From: Nitrosotalea devaniterrae
GTDB lineage: Archaea; Thermoproteota; Nitrososphaeria; Nitrososphaerales; Nitrosopumilaceae
Length of the DNA stretch: 64,000 bases
Assembly (NCBI GenBank): GCA_900065925.1
Contig: LN890280.1
Location: 1,356,451 to 1,420,450, forward strand
Reading direction: 5' to 3'
The notes beneath the pieces are model-generated. The model ran no database searches. It was not told the DNA's origin and saw only the letters and a program-made list of their open reading frames with translations. Shown in pieces: positions 24,293 through 32,235 of this stretch. The position numbers were made by a program, and so were the translations under genes. Every line of letters starts with the position of its first letter. Positions within the stretch are counted from its first letter, which is position 1.

Positions 24293-25783
24293 ATGTTTGA
24301 TAACATATTTTCCAAGGTTACCAAGGCATCAGAGTTTCCGCCAGATTTTGACTGGATAAATACAAAGGAACCACTTTCACTTGAAAAACTCAAAGGGCAT
24401 GTAATAGTCCTAGACTTTTGGACATATTGCTGCATAAATTGTATGCATACACTACCAGTACTTGCAGAGCTTGAAAAAAAATACGAGGATAAGCCAGTTG
24501 TTTTTATCGGCGTACATTCTGCAAAGTTCTTCAACGAGCAAGACAGGAAAAATATCGAGCAAGCAGTAGCAAGATACGAGATATCACATTCTGTACTTGT
24601 TGATAAAAAAATGACAGTCTGGAACAAGTTTGGTGTGACAGGCTGGCCTACAATTGCAATAATTGATCCCAATGGAACATTAGTGTATAGACAGTCAGGA
24701 GAAGGCCAAAAAGAGATGATTGAGGATACAATTGATGTTCTTTTAGAAAAGCACGAAAAATCTCACACATTGGCAAGAGAGCCAATCAAGATTGTAAAAA
24801 CCATACAGAAAACTAATGCTATTCTATCATTTCCAGGCAAGATATCAATATCAAATAGTAAAATTGCAATATCAGATTCAAATCATAACAGAATCATTGT
24901 AACTGATCTTGTAGGCAAGATACTGTATACCATTGGAAGCGGTAAGATAGGATTGCAAGATGGTAATTTTTCAGAGGCTACATTTTTCAGACCACAAGGA
25001 GTAGCATGGAAAGATGATACCATTTTTGTTGCAGATACTGAAAATCATGCGTTACGAAAAATAAATCTCCAAGATGGTATAGTGACCACACTTGTTGGAA
25101 CAGGCAAGCAAGGTCCATGGAGATCACAGGGTGGTATTGGAAAAGAGACTGCAATTTCTTCTCCATGGGATGTTGCAGTAAAAGACAACTTGGTTTTTGT
25201 TGCAATGGCTGGAAATCACCAGATATGGACATATGATACCAATACAGATGTGGTAAGACCTTTTGCAGGAAATGGTCAAGAAGACATTATAGATGCAAAC
25301 AGAATGCAAGCACAACTTGCACAACCAAGTGGAATTTTTGTCTACAATGATGTTGTGTATTTTACAGACAGTGAGACATCATCTGTTAGAGAGATAGATC
25401 TCAAGACAGAATATGTAAGGACTATCGTAGGTCACGGATTATTTGCATTCGGACACAAGGACGGTAAGACAGGAGAATCATTGTTACAGCATCCACTAGG
25501 ATTATGTGCAACTGGAAACAAGATATTTGTTGCAGACACTTACAACTCTGCCATCAGAGAAATTGATTCTGAAAATGATTCTGTTGCCACAGTAATTGGA
25601 AAGCAAGGTATAGGTACAATGTGCAAATTAGATGACCCAAGCTGTGACACATTAGGACTGTACGAGCCAAGCGATGTGGAATGGTACCAAGACAAGTTAT
25701 ACATTGCAGATACCAATAATCACCTCATACGAGTGTATGATCTAAAAACAAATGTACTAAATACACTAGAGATACAAATTTAG
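24293..25783 (+). CDS. Thioredoxin-like / NHL beta-propeller fusion (NHLRC2-like)
   Basis: 496 aa. Residues 1-150 are a thioredoxin/TlpA-like domain with LDFWTYCCINCMHTLPVLAE; the redox pair is Cys47 and Cys50, preceded by an extra Cys46. GVTGWPTIAIIDPNG contains the cis-Pro. Residues 170-496 form a six-bladed NHL propeller (PQGVAWKDDTIFVADTENHA, HPLGLCATGNKIFVADTYNS). The order equals that of NHLRC2. There is no signal peptide, so it is cytoplasmic. A TATA-like ATTAAATAAT about 27 bases before the ATG supports a leaderless mRNA. Confidence 0.9.
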   Translation: MFDNIFSKVTKASEFPPDFDWINTKEPLSLEKLKGHVIVLDFWTYCCINCMHTLPVLAELEKKYEDKPVVFIGVHSAKFFNEQDRKNIEQAVARYEISHSVLVDKKMTVWNKFGVTGWPTIAIIDPNGTLVYRQSGEGQKEMIEDTIDVLLEKHEKSHTLAREPIKIVKTIQKTNAILSFPGKISISNSKIAISDSNHNRIIVTDLVGKILYTIGSGKIGLQDGNFSEATFFRPQGVAWKDDTIFVADTENHALRKINLQDGIVTTLVGTGKQGPWRSQGGIGKETAISSPWDVAVKDNLVFVAMAGNHQIWTYDTNTDVVRPFAGNGQEDIIDANRMQAQLAQPSGIFVYNDVVYFTDSETSSVREIDLKTEYVRTIVGHGLFAFGHKDGKTGESLLQHPLGLCATGNKIFVADTYNSAIREIDSENDSVATVIGKQGIGTMCKLDDPSCDTLGLYEPSDVEWYQDKLYIADTNNHLIRVYDLKTNVLNTLEIQI

Positions 25784-25784
25784 A

Positions 25785-26072
25785 TTATTCAAAAAAGCTT
25801 TCTGCAACAACATGATTCTTTATTGCAAACTCTTTTAGCTGTAAGAATTGTATTTTTCCCTTGTGATACTGGTCCCAGATAAAATCAAGCACCTCAATGC
25901 TTGAGAGGTGTTCTTGGTCTATTGCAGGCTTTACCCCAAGGGTTTGAGCGCAAAATGTTTCCAAGTCGGCAAACTGAAAGTTGTCAAGCAATACCCTCAT
26001 TTGTTCAATGGTATCGTCTTTTGGTTTTGACCTTCCAAACAATCCCATGGGATACATCTTCATGACCGCCAT
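25785..26072 (-). CDS. Unknown soluble protein, about 90 aa
   Basis: The frame starts MAVMKMYPMGLFGRSKP; starts at MKM (26063) or MGLFGRSK (26048) are also possible, and a TATA-like GATAAATACC around 26088-26097 favours one of these. The body is acidic and helical (EQMRVLLDNFQFADLETFCA, then VLDFIWDQYHKGKIQFLQLK). No motif or family is recognised. It is convergent with the thioredoxin-NHL gene, one base away. Confidence 0.6.
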   Translation of the reverse strand: MAVMKMYPMGLFGRSKPKDDTIEQMRVLLDNFQFADLETFCAQTLGVKPAIDQEHLSSIEVLDFIWDQYHKGKIQFLQLKEFAIKNHVVAESFFE

Positions 26073-26191
26073 TTAATTCCATGGCCGGTATTTATCATGA
26101 AAAATTTACAAAGGAAAAATCATGATATTATATTATAACTAGTCAAATTCATGGAATAAGGATTTAAGCTTGTGTTGTAATTTGATATATC

Positions 26192-26422
26192 ATGGAAAAG
26201 GCATACGTTTTGATCGGTTGTGAGCTTGGTGCCGAAAATGAAATTGTCGGAAAACTAAAGAAAATAGACAAGGTAAAGGATGCCAGAGTCGTATACGGAG
26301 ACTATGACATTGTAGTAGAAGCTGAAGCCGATACGGAATCTCAGATGGATAATCTGATTACAAAAAAGATTCGCCAACTATCCAAGGTCAGGTCCACTAT
26401 GACTTTGGGCGTCGTAAGCTGA
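26192..26422 (+). CDS. Stand-alone Lrp/AsnC ligand-binding (RAM) domain protein
   Basis: 76 aa, just the RAM domain with no helix-turn-helix: AYVLIGCELGAENEIVGKLK, VKDARVVYGDYDIVVEAEAD and KVRSTMTLGVV. The family forms alpha/beta sandwich dimers and octamers that bind amino acids. Stand-alone forms may modulate full-length Lrp proteins. A paralog is at 63565-63792. A TATA-like GATTTAAGCT about 27 bases upstream indicates a leaderless mRNA. Its 3' end overlaps the convergent gene at 26397. Confidence 0.85.
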   Translation: MEKAYVLIGCELGAENEIVGKLKKIDKVKDARVVYGDYDIVVEAEADTESQMDNLITKKIRQLSKVRSTMTLGVVS

Positions 26423-26609
26423 TTCCAAGACCTGCAACTAAGATCAATACACCGCTGACGGCAATCCATTGTCCGTTTACAATCCATTTCGGATTTGAAT
26501 ACATAAACGATGAAGTAGGCCCAACTATAGAATTTCCCTGCAGGTAAAAAATTATCCCAAACACAAAGACTAGAACCCCAATTGATATGATTACAATTGC
26601 GGCTTTCAT
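26397..26609 (-). CDS. Small two-helix membrane protein, 70 aa
   Basis: Two hydrophobic segments (IVIISIGVLVFVFGIIFYLQ and WIAVSGVLILVAGLGISL) flank a short outer loop (GPTSSFMYSNPKWIVNG). The tail is basic (RRPKS). It overlaps the 3' end of the RAM-domain gene by 26 bases, tail to tail. Function unknown. Confidence 0.6.
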   Translation of the reverse strand: MKAAIVIISIGVLVFVFGIIFYLQGNSIVGPTSSFMYSNPKWIVNGQWIAVSGVLILVAGLGISLRRPKS

Positions 26610-26716
26610 GGTATAACGTACGCGGTCCCTAAATAAAAGGCAAAATGAGTTGATAAGAAAGGCAAAATCCTTTTGATTTCCTTCTTTAATCCATTATTTT
26701 ACACAATAACATCAGA

Positions 26717-27406
26717 TTGGACGAGTGGGGAACAGACCTATTTGAAATCAGGAAGAATCGAAGCTCAATAGATATTGCAATATTTGTCGGAGCTGCAGTA
26801 CTTGCACTTGTAGTTTATCTCATATTTGGACCAGACATTGACAAGATGACAAAGCAGAGTCCATTGATAATAGACCTGATGTTTGCACCATCTTTTGGAA
26901 TTGGTTTTCTATATGGCCTGAAAATGACTGACAGAGTGATGCAGCCTTCAGAGTCACGCAGTCCGCTAAAACGCTCCTTCTTCAAGGGATTTTTGTTTTT
27001 GTTCATGATGGGTGCAATATTTACTTCAGTCTCTTTTGCACTCCACGGAGGTGCACATCCACCACACAAGTCAATTTTTACAGATGGACTAATCCCATGG
27101 GCAACCGAATTTGTCCAGGCAAATGGCGGTTTGACATTTTTAATAGTATCAAGTATAACGATAATGGCAGCTGCAACAAAAAGAATAGTCGGAATGGAAG
27201 GAGTATTTAGTAAATTATTCACGTTTGTTGGAACGTACATCTTTTTTTCCATGCTTGCACTAACATTTACCCACTCAGACCCATCACACTCACAGGTTTA
27301 CTTGTATGCATTCTACCAAGCAGGAATTGTTGGTGGAATATTTTACCAGATGAACAAGCTTACCACAAGGGCAAACATGTGGGAAGACTATAACAATGGA
27401 TTTTAG
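26717..27406 (+). CDS. Multi-pass membrane protein of unknown function
   Basis: 229 aa, TTG start, with about six hydrophobic helices. Loops include His-rich SFALHGGAHPPHKSIF and ALTFTHSDPSHSQVY, which suggests metal or quinone contacts. GFLYGLKMTDRVMQPSESRS is a cytoplasmic loop. I considered CbtA because cbtB is in the window, but the characteristic CbtA motifs are not seen. Its stop overlaps the stop of the convergent gene at 27403 by four bases. Confidence 0.65.
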   Translation: MDEWGTDLFEIRKNRSSIDIAIFVGAAVLALVVYLIFGPDIDKMTKQSPLIIDLMFAPSFGIGFLYGLKMTDRVMQPSESRSPLKRSFFKGFLFLFMMGAIFTSVSFALHGGAHPPHKSIFTDGLIPWATEFVQANGGLTFLIVSSITIMAAATKRIVGMEGVFSKLFTFVGTYIFFSMLALTFTHSDPSHSQVYLYAFYQAGIVGGIFYQMNKLTTRANMWEDYNNGF

Positions 27407-27903
27407 AATTTTCCTAGTCGCGGTATAACTAGCACCATTGTAACAGACAAGACCATTACAAGTAAGGCAACACTTGAAAACTCTGGAAGATAAGTTGTTC
27501 CAAATACACTGGTATCAGTTGTACCGGTTTGATTGAATTTTAGCATTATAGTAGAACTGCTAGTGCCCGGAATTACTATGGCAGAGACTGGCTTGCCGTC
27601 CTGGACTACAGTAAGATTTCCACCTATCAGATTGGTAGGTATCTCAATTTCAGCAATGTTTCCATCATGTGTACTATTTCCAGTGAATACAAGTTCCTTG
27701 TTTATTTGATTAAATGTCACATTTTTCATGTCATAGTTTGATACGGTAGATACATCAAAAGTATAATTTTCTGCTTTTATCTTCCAATCCCACTTTATGC
27801 CAGGATGATCAAGATTTTTTGGAGCAGTAACTTGTTGTGCAAAGGCAGGTACTGCTAACAGACCTAATAAAATAACACATGATAATAAAATCTGGGTTCT
27901 CAA
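27403..27903 (-). CDS. Small exported protein with PEF-type C-terminal sorting signal
   Basis: 166 aa. A signal peptide (about 1-22, ending AVPAFA) precedes a beta-rich domain (YDMKNVTFNQINKELVFTGN, with N-glycosylation sequons). The end is LPEFSSVALLVMVLSVTMVL then VIPRLGKF: PEF, hydrophobic helix and basic tail, the plan of PEFG-CTERM proteins, here with Ser after PEF. It should be cut and anchored by the thaumarchaeal archaeosortase. Its ATG overlaps the stop of the L15e gene by four bases, so the two are translationally coupled. Confidence 0.78.
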   Translation of the reverse strand: MRTQILLSCVILLGLLAVPAFAQQVTAPKNLDHPGIKWDWKIKAENYTFDVSTVSNYDMKNVTFNQINKELVFTGNSTHDGNIAEIEIPTNLIGGNLTVVQDGKPVSAIVIPGTSSSTIMLKFNQTGTTDTSVFGTTYLPEFSSVALLVMVLSVTMVLVIPRLGKF

Positions 27904-28367
27904 TTTTTCAGAGTAGATAGTTTGCCTCTAATCTCTTTGTCTTTTATGATTCTTGGATGTGAGACATCTGCAAGTATTACTTCATACCAAAGATACAAAC
28001 CGTCTTGATGAACATAATATGAGCCAAGAAGATCCATGTTTGGAAATCTTTCCAATACTCTGCGTTCTGCAACTCTTTGCATGCTAAGTGCAGGCTTGAT
28101 TCGCAATACACCGAGGTGTTTTGGCCTTCTTCCAGCCACTGGTCTTTTCTTGCGCATGTTACCCTTTCCTACACGCATTCTTACTACAACGATTCCTTGT
28201 TTTGCCTTGTATCCTAGCCTTCTTGCACGCTGGATTCTGCTTGGTCTTTCCACACGCATTAGAGCATTTTCTTTTCTCCACTGTATGGCCTTGGCTCTAA
28301 GCTCTGGGGAATTTTCTTTCCACATCTTAATCCAGATCTGATCCTGTCGGCTAGGCATACTCGGCAC
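27900..28367 (-). CDS. rpl15e: Ribosomal protein L15e
   Basis: 155 aa. L15e is a large-subunit protein of archaea and eukaryotes. Recognisable segments are RVERPSRIQRARRLGYKAKQ, GIVVVRMRVGKGNMRKKRPV and GRRPKHLGVLRIKPALSMQR, then NMDLLGSYYVHQDGLYLWYE and SHPRIIKDKEI. The order and basic character fit L15e throughout, although the protein is shorter than many archaeal L15e at its N-terminus. The downstream exported-protein gene overlaps its stop by four bases, an unusual operon partner. Confidence 0.93.
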   Translation of the reverse strand: MPSMPSRQDQIWIKMWKENSPELRAKAIQWRKENALMRVERPSRIQRARRLGYKAKQGIVVVRMRVGKGNMRKKRPVAGRRPKHLGVLRIKPALSMQRVAERRVLERFPNMDLLGSYYVHQDGLYLWYEVILADVSHPRIIKDKEIRGKLSTLKN

Positions 28368-28475
28368 TACAGATTTACCCTTTATATTCTGTTAGAAAAT
28401 TAGGCAGGGTTTTACTTGCAAAATAAATCAAATATCAAGGAAGCCTATTTATGAAATTAATTTTTCTTAATTTCC

Positions 28476-29102
28476 ATGAGCTGGCAAAGACAAACTTTGA
28501 TGCTTGTTGGTGTAATATCCCTAGTTCTTGGAGTACAATACAGCTTTGCAACGCCTTCTCTTGAGATCTCAACTAGCAAGCATGTTTACGAATATGGTGA
28601 CTTCCTTTCGATCAACTTTCTAGTCTCAGAGATAACAAGTCATGACATAGTCATACATATCACAGACAGTTCAAACAAGACAAGCGCACCAATCAATCTT
28701 CCAATAGATAATCTAAACAGTACAATAACTTCACCATTTCCATTCTACAAGACAACTTTTAGTCCTGGAACATATAGAATTGATGCAAATTATTCTAATG
28801 CCACTGCCAGTGCATCTTTTGATCTTGTAGATTCTGGAAAAATTGCCATACCTACAGAGTTCAAGTCACTTGTAAAGACAGTACAGCAAGGATCTCCTAC
28901 TGACAAGTCTTATGCAGGAATAATTCGAGAGTTGATAAATGACAACATAATCAACATTCCAGGATACAACCAGACAGGTCAAGTGCACGTACCACAGTGG
29001 TTCATAAAAAATGTCCAATGGTGGTCAGATGATTCTATTTCAGACAATGATTTTGGCATGTCAATACAATATCTGATTCAGAAAGGAATTATCCAAGTTT
29101 AG
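28476..29102 (+). CDS. Exported protein with thaumarchaeal WxxxN-x-W-W C-terminal repeat motif
   Basis: 208 aa. A signal peptide (about 1-25) precedes an Ig-like domain with several N-glycosylation sites (SSNKTSAPINLPIDNLNSTI). The C-terminal 50 residues contain VPQWFIKNVQWWSDDSISDN and FGMSIQYLIQKGIIQV. This W-x-K-x2-x-W-W-x2-D/G-x-I-x-D-x-D-F plus IQYLI-x-KGII motif recurs at the ends of many thaumarchaeal exported proteins. It probably binds a common surface partner. Function unknown. Confidence 0.78.
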   Translation: MSWQRQTLMLVGVISLVLGVQYSFATPSLEISTSKHVYEYGDFLSINFLVSEITSHDIVIHITDSSNKTSAPINLPIDNLNSTITSPFPFYKTTFSPGTYRIDANYSNATASASFDLVDSGKIAIPTEFKSLVKTVQQGSPTDKSYAGIIRELINDNIINIPGYNQTGQVHVPQWFIKNVQWWSDDSISDNDFGMSIQYLIQKGIIQV

Positions 29103-29130
29103 GTTTGTACAGTTTGTTTTTGCAGGTACA

Positions 29131-30063
29131 CTAGATAACGCCGCGAAGAATCATTATTATTTTTTCACCAATTACATTTGCTGCAAGTGTCTGTGCCTCT
29201 TTTGTTTGAGCACCAATGTGTGGGGTGCATACAACATTTGCAAGTGTAGTAAGCTTGTTGCCAACAGCAGGCTCTTTTTCAAATACATCAAGTGCGGCGC
29301 CTGCAATCTTTCCTTCCTTGAGTGCATCATACAATGCATCTTCATCAATTATCTCACCCCGTGAAGTGTTGATGATATATGCAGTCTTTTTCATGGTAGA
29401 AAGCCTTTTTGCATTTACCAAATGGTGTGTAGTCTCAGTAAGCGGTACATGAAATGAAATGTAATCAGCGCTTGAAAGTAAGGTATCAATGTCTGCTTTT
29501 ATCAGCCCAACGTCACGTGCAAAATCATCTGCAATTGGCATTACATCAAAACCAATAATATTCATGTTAAGCCCTCTTGCAAGTTTTGCAAGTCTTTTTC
29601 CAATGTTGCCCAGTCCCACAATACCAAGATATTTTCCTGAAAGTTCGCTTCCCATGAGTTCTTTTTTGAGCCACTTGCCATTTCGTATCTCTCGGTCTGC
29701 CCTTGGAATCTCTCTTGCCATTGAAAGCATCAATCCCAGAACAAGTTCTGCAACGGCATTCATAGCACCTTCTACTGCATTGATTACCCGTATGCCTTTT
29801 GTCTTGGCTGCATCAACATCGATATTATCAAGGCCTACGCCCACACGTGCAATTATTTTACACTGTGTAGCATTGTCAATCATTTCTTTTGTAATTTTTG
29901 TTCTGCTTCGTACTACAACTATATCAAAATTAGAGATTTTTTCTTTTATCTGGTCTGGTGTAATTTCTGGTTCGTATGTTATCTTTAATCCGTTTTTTTG
30001 CAATATCTCATTTAGAATTGGAGCAACTTGATCACAAATCAAGACAGATTTATCCATCGACAT
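29131..30063 (-). CDS. serA: D-3-phosphoglycerate dehydrogenase (short form)
   Basis: 310 aa. It oxidises 3-phosphoglycerate with NAD to 3-phosphohydroxypyruvate, the first step of serine synthesis. The NAD-binding motif is LGIVGLGNIGKRLAKLARG. The catalytic residues lie in NTSRGEIIDEDALYDALKEG and the His in VCTPHIGAQTKEAQ. No C-terminal ACT or intervening domain is present, so serine feedback of the bacterial kind is not expected. A related 2-hydroxyacid dehydrogenase activity cannot be excluded, but the motif set favours SerA. Confidence 0.9.
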   Translation of the reverse strand: MSMDKSVLICDQVAPILNEILQKNGLKITYEPEITPDQIKEKISNFDIVVVRSRTKITKEMIDNATQCKIIARVGVGLDNIDVDAAKTKGIRVINAVEGAMNAVAELVLGLMLSMAREIPRADREIRNGKWLKKELMGSELSGKYLGIVGLGNIGKRLAKLARGLNMNIIGFDVMPIADDFARDVGLIKADIDTLLSSADYISFHVPLTETTHHLVNAKRLSTMKKTAYIINTSRGEIIDEDALYDALKEGKIAGAALDVFEKEPAVGNKLTTLANVVCTPHIGAQTKEAQTLAANVIGEKIIMILRGVI

Positions 30064-30138
30064 AAAAGAAGGCCATCAGGTACAGAATATAATCATTGCC
30101 AAGATCATTTTTTGCAACATAATAAAATAATGAAATTG

Positions 30139-30624
30139 TTATTTGGATTGTCTTGAAGATAGCATCTTGCTCAAAACGGTATACAAACCAATGAATGCAA
30201 TTTGGAACATTTCTATCGGTGGCACCATTATTCCACCAATTTCAAGTCCCAATCCTCTTGGCGCAGAACCCTTTGGAAATTCACCACCAGTAAAGTTGCC
30301 TCTTGGTTCGTGTGGCTGCATGTGACCTGAAGGTCCACCACCCTCCGGAAGAAGATGAAGTCTATCTGAAAGCCACAATGTAAAAAAGATAATTGTTCCA
30401 ACAATTCCAATAATTTGCCATACTTTTCCCCATCGTTTTATTACTGGAACTGCCCAAAAGACTTGCAGCATTCCACCAACCAGGAAAAGTATACCTTCTC
30501 CCAAATTGTGTGACAATGACCCTGGAGCCATTTGCAAGTGATAAATTCCGGCAATTACAGTTGTAGCAGCAGTTACAAAAGATAATATCAAAATTTTCTT
30601 ATCTTTCCACAAGGTTTGACTCAT
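30139..30624 (-). CDS. Four-helix membrane protein near nirK
   Basis: 161 aa from the ATG of MSQTLWKDKK. Four hydrophobic helices (about 10-30, 40-62, 70-88 and 130-152) enclose a long Gly/Pro/His-rich loop (EGGGPSGHMQPHEPRGNF). No family is recognised. It lies 137 bases downstream of nirK in the same direction, but a T-rich tract separates the two, so it may have its own promoter. Confidence 0.68.
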   Translation of the reverse strand: MSQTLWKDKKILILSFVTAATTVIAGIYHLQMAPGSLSHNLGEGILFLVGGMLQVFWAVPVIKRWGKVWQIIGIVGTIIFFTLWLSDRLHLLPEGGGPSGHMQPHEPRGNFTGGEFPKGSAPRGLGLEIGGIMVPPIEMFQIAFIGLYTVLSKMLSSRQSK

Positions 30625-30699
30625 ATGCAATAAACGGTTTTGATTTAGAGATTATATGTATTCGCTAACTTTGTTAGTGATACAAAATTTCTAAATCAA

Positions 30700-30757
30700 G
30701 ACATGATCAAGCAAAATGGCAAAAAATTATTCAAAAACAAAAAGAGAAAGGTTTGGG
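30700..30757 (-). terminator. T-rich terminator tract after nirK
   Basis: On the minus strand the nirK stop TAA is followed by CCCCCAAACCTTTCTCTTTT and then further T-runs (TGTTTTTG, AATTTTTTG). Pyrimidine-rich T-tracts without a hairpin are the usual archaeal terminators, so transcription of nirK probably ends here. Confidence 0.6.
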
Positions 30758-30760
30758 GGT

Positions 30761-32098
30761 TTACCCGCTCATCGATTTCGCAATTGCAGCTGCTTGATCG
30801 TCAGTACATAGACAGTGAACTACTTCCTTTTGTGGAATTGAGTTCATACCTGTTGGTGGTACTGCGTCAGATGGGTTTGGCATATCGCCTGCATGGTATC
30901 CCAAGTTGAATGGGTCACCTGCGACAAATACTGTGGCCGCACCTGTAAAGATTGCTGCATAGTCATGATTGACTGCTACATATGCACCTGGACTGTCAAA
31001 GACAACATCAACAATTGCATCCTGTGAGCCACCGATTAACCAAGTCTGAGTTCCTTGAGCTTGGACATGGTTTCCTTGTGACACACGATCCATGATTTCA
31101 CCAACAATGTGGAAGAAAACTGGCATGTTTCCTTGATTTACTACAAAGATTCTGTAGTGTGTGTCAAGGTCGACAAATAATGGATGTCCTTGATATTGTT
31201 TGAGTGCTGGGTCATTCCAAGGTTGCACTGGGAAGACATTCTTTGTTGGATCACCTTTTATCAGCTTGTTAATGTCTGCGTTAGGTGTGTAACCAAATGC
31301 CATTCCGTTTACAACAGTTTGTGTTGTATTGTGAAGGAACATTGCTCTCTGGTCATAGCTACCATCTGCGTTCAAGTACAATTGATTGTACTCTAAGACA
31401 AATTCTTTTGCAGCAGCTTCATATCTATGATGTACGACTACGACTTTACCACCTTGGGTATCAGTCTTGTCTACTATCAATGGATTGTAACCATTCAATG
31501 GATCAACGATTGTTACTCCGTACATGCCGGACATTACATGTTGGTCCATGGATGCGAGGTTGACTCCTTCACAGTGGTACTTGAATGCACCAGGTGTCTC
31601 AGCTATGTATGCATAGGTTGCTGATTGACCAACCTTAACAGCTCCAAAGTTTGTTGCACTAAGTTGACTTGCGTGCATGTCTACGGAGTGTGGTGTTGAT
31701 TCAGTTGATGGAACAGTGAGAGTTACTCTGACGATATCGCCTTGTGTAACTCTTACAGTTGGTCCTGGGACTTGACCGTTAAAGGTCAATGCGTAGTATG
31801 TACCGCCGCCCATAATAGGTAAGCTAGCACTTGTTGCTGTTAGCTGTACATCTACTACATGGCGTCCTTGTGCAACCAAACCATCAATTTGATCTGCTGG
31901 TATCTGTGCAAATGCATCTGGCATTTGTAACTGGATACCGCCCATGTCATTGACTGCCTTTGTAGAGGCCTGTGCTGATGCACTAGGGATGCTCTGACTA
32001 GATGCAGTCATCTGAGTCTGTGAATATGTACTTGCGAACAATAATCCTGCTACTGCCACTACTGCGGCAATAGACATCATACTGTATCGTCTGTTCAT
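30761..32098 (-). CDS. nirK: Copper-containing nitrite reductase
   Basis: 445 aa. Two cupredoxin domains follow a signal peptide (about 1-24), so the enzyme acts outside the membrane. It reduces nitrite to NO; in ammonia oxidisers NO is linked to ammonia oxidation. By comparison with known NirK, type 1 copper ligands are His137 (TPHSVD), Cys176, His187 and Met192. Type 2 ligands are His142, His175 and His378 (VNHDYA). The catalytic Asp140 and His330 (FFHIVG) are also present. A C-terminal extension of about 40 residues carries HCLC (428-431), beyond the usual fold. A strong TATA box lies about 27 bases upstream. Confidence 0.94.
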   Translation of the reverse strand: MNRRYSMMSIAAVVAVAGLLFASTYSQTQMTASSQSIPSASAQASTKAVNDMGGIQLQMPDAFAQIPADQIDGLVAQGRHVVDVQLTATSASLPIMGGGTYYALTFNGQVPGPTVRVTQGDIVRVTLTVPSTESTPHSVDMHASQLSATNFGAVKVGQSATYAYIAETPGAFKYHCEGVNLASMDQHVMSGMYGVTIVDPLNGYNPLIVDKTDTQGGKVVVVHHRYEAAAKEFVLEYNQLYLNADGSYDQRAMFLHNTTQTVVNGMAFGYTPNADINKLIKGDPTKNVFPVQPWNDPALKQYQGHPLFVDLDTHYRIFVVNQGNMPVFFHIVGEIMDRVSQGNHVQAQGTQTWLIGGSQDAIVDVVFDSPGAYVAVNHDYAAIFTGAATVFVAGDPFNLGYHAGDMPNPSDAVPPTGMNSIPQKEVVHCLCTDDQAAAIAKSMSG

Positions 32099-32117
32099 CG
32101 TTTCGGATGTTTGAATC

Positions 32118-32130
32118 TAAATATATTAAC
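32118..32130 (-). promoter_or_regulatory. nirK promoter TATA box
   Basis: On the minus strand GTTAATATATTTA is centred about 27 bases before the nirK ATG. This spacing places the transcription start at or beside the start codon, a leaderless mRNA. The strong match suits a highly expressed gene. Confidence 0.65.
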
Positions 32131-32235
32131 TTATTGGGGATTTTCTTGAGATTTTCACAGATTCTTGCGATTCCACGCCACCCTTAATTTTAAAAAATGC
32201 GAATGCATATTAGGAAAATTAATTTTAGTTTTGGC

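Noticed and set aside
26717-27406. Identification of the multi-pass protein as CbtA
   Set aside because: The idea came from the presence of cbtB, but they are 21 kb apart and I cannot see CbtA motifs.
30761-32098. Laccase-type multicopper oxidase instead of NirK
   Set aside because: The two-domain length, the PHSVDMH and YHC-x10-H-x4-M patterns and the catalytic Asp and His fit copper nitrite reductase; no trinuclear H-x-H quartet is present.
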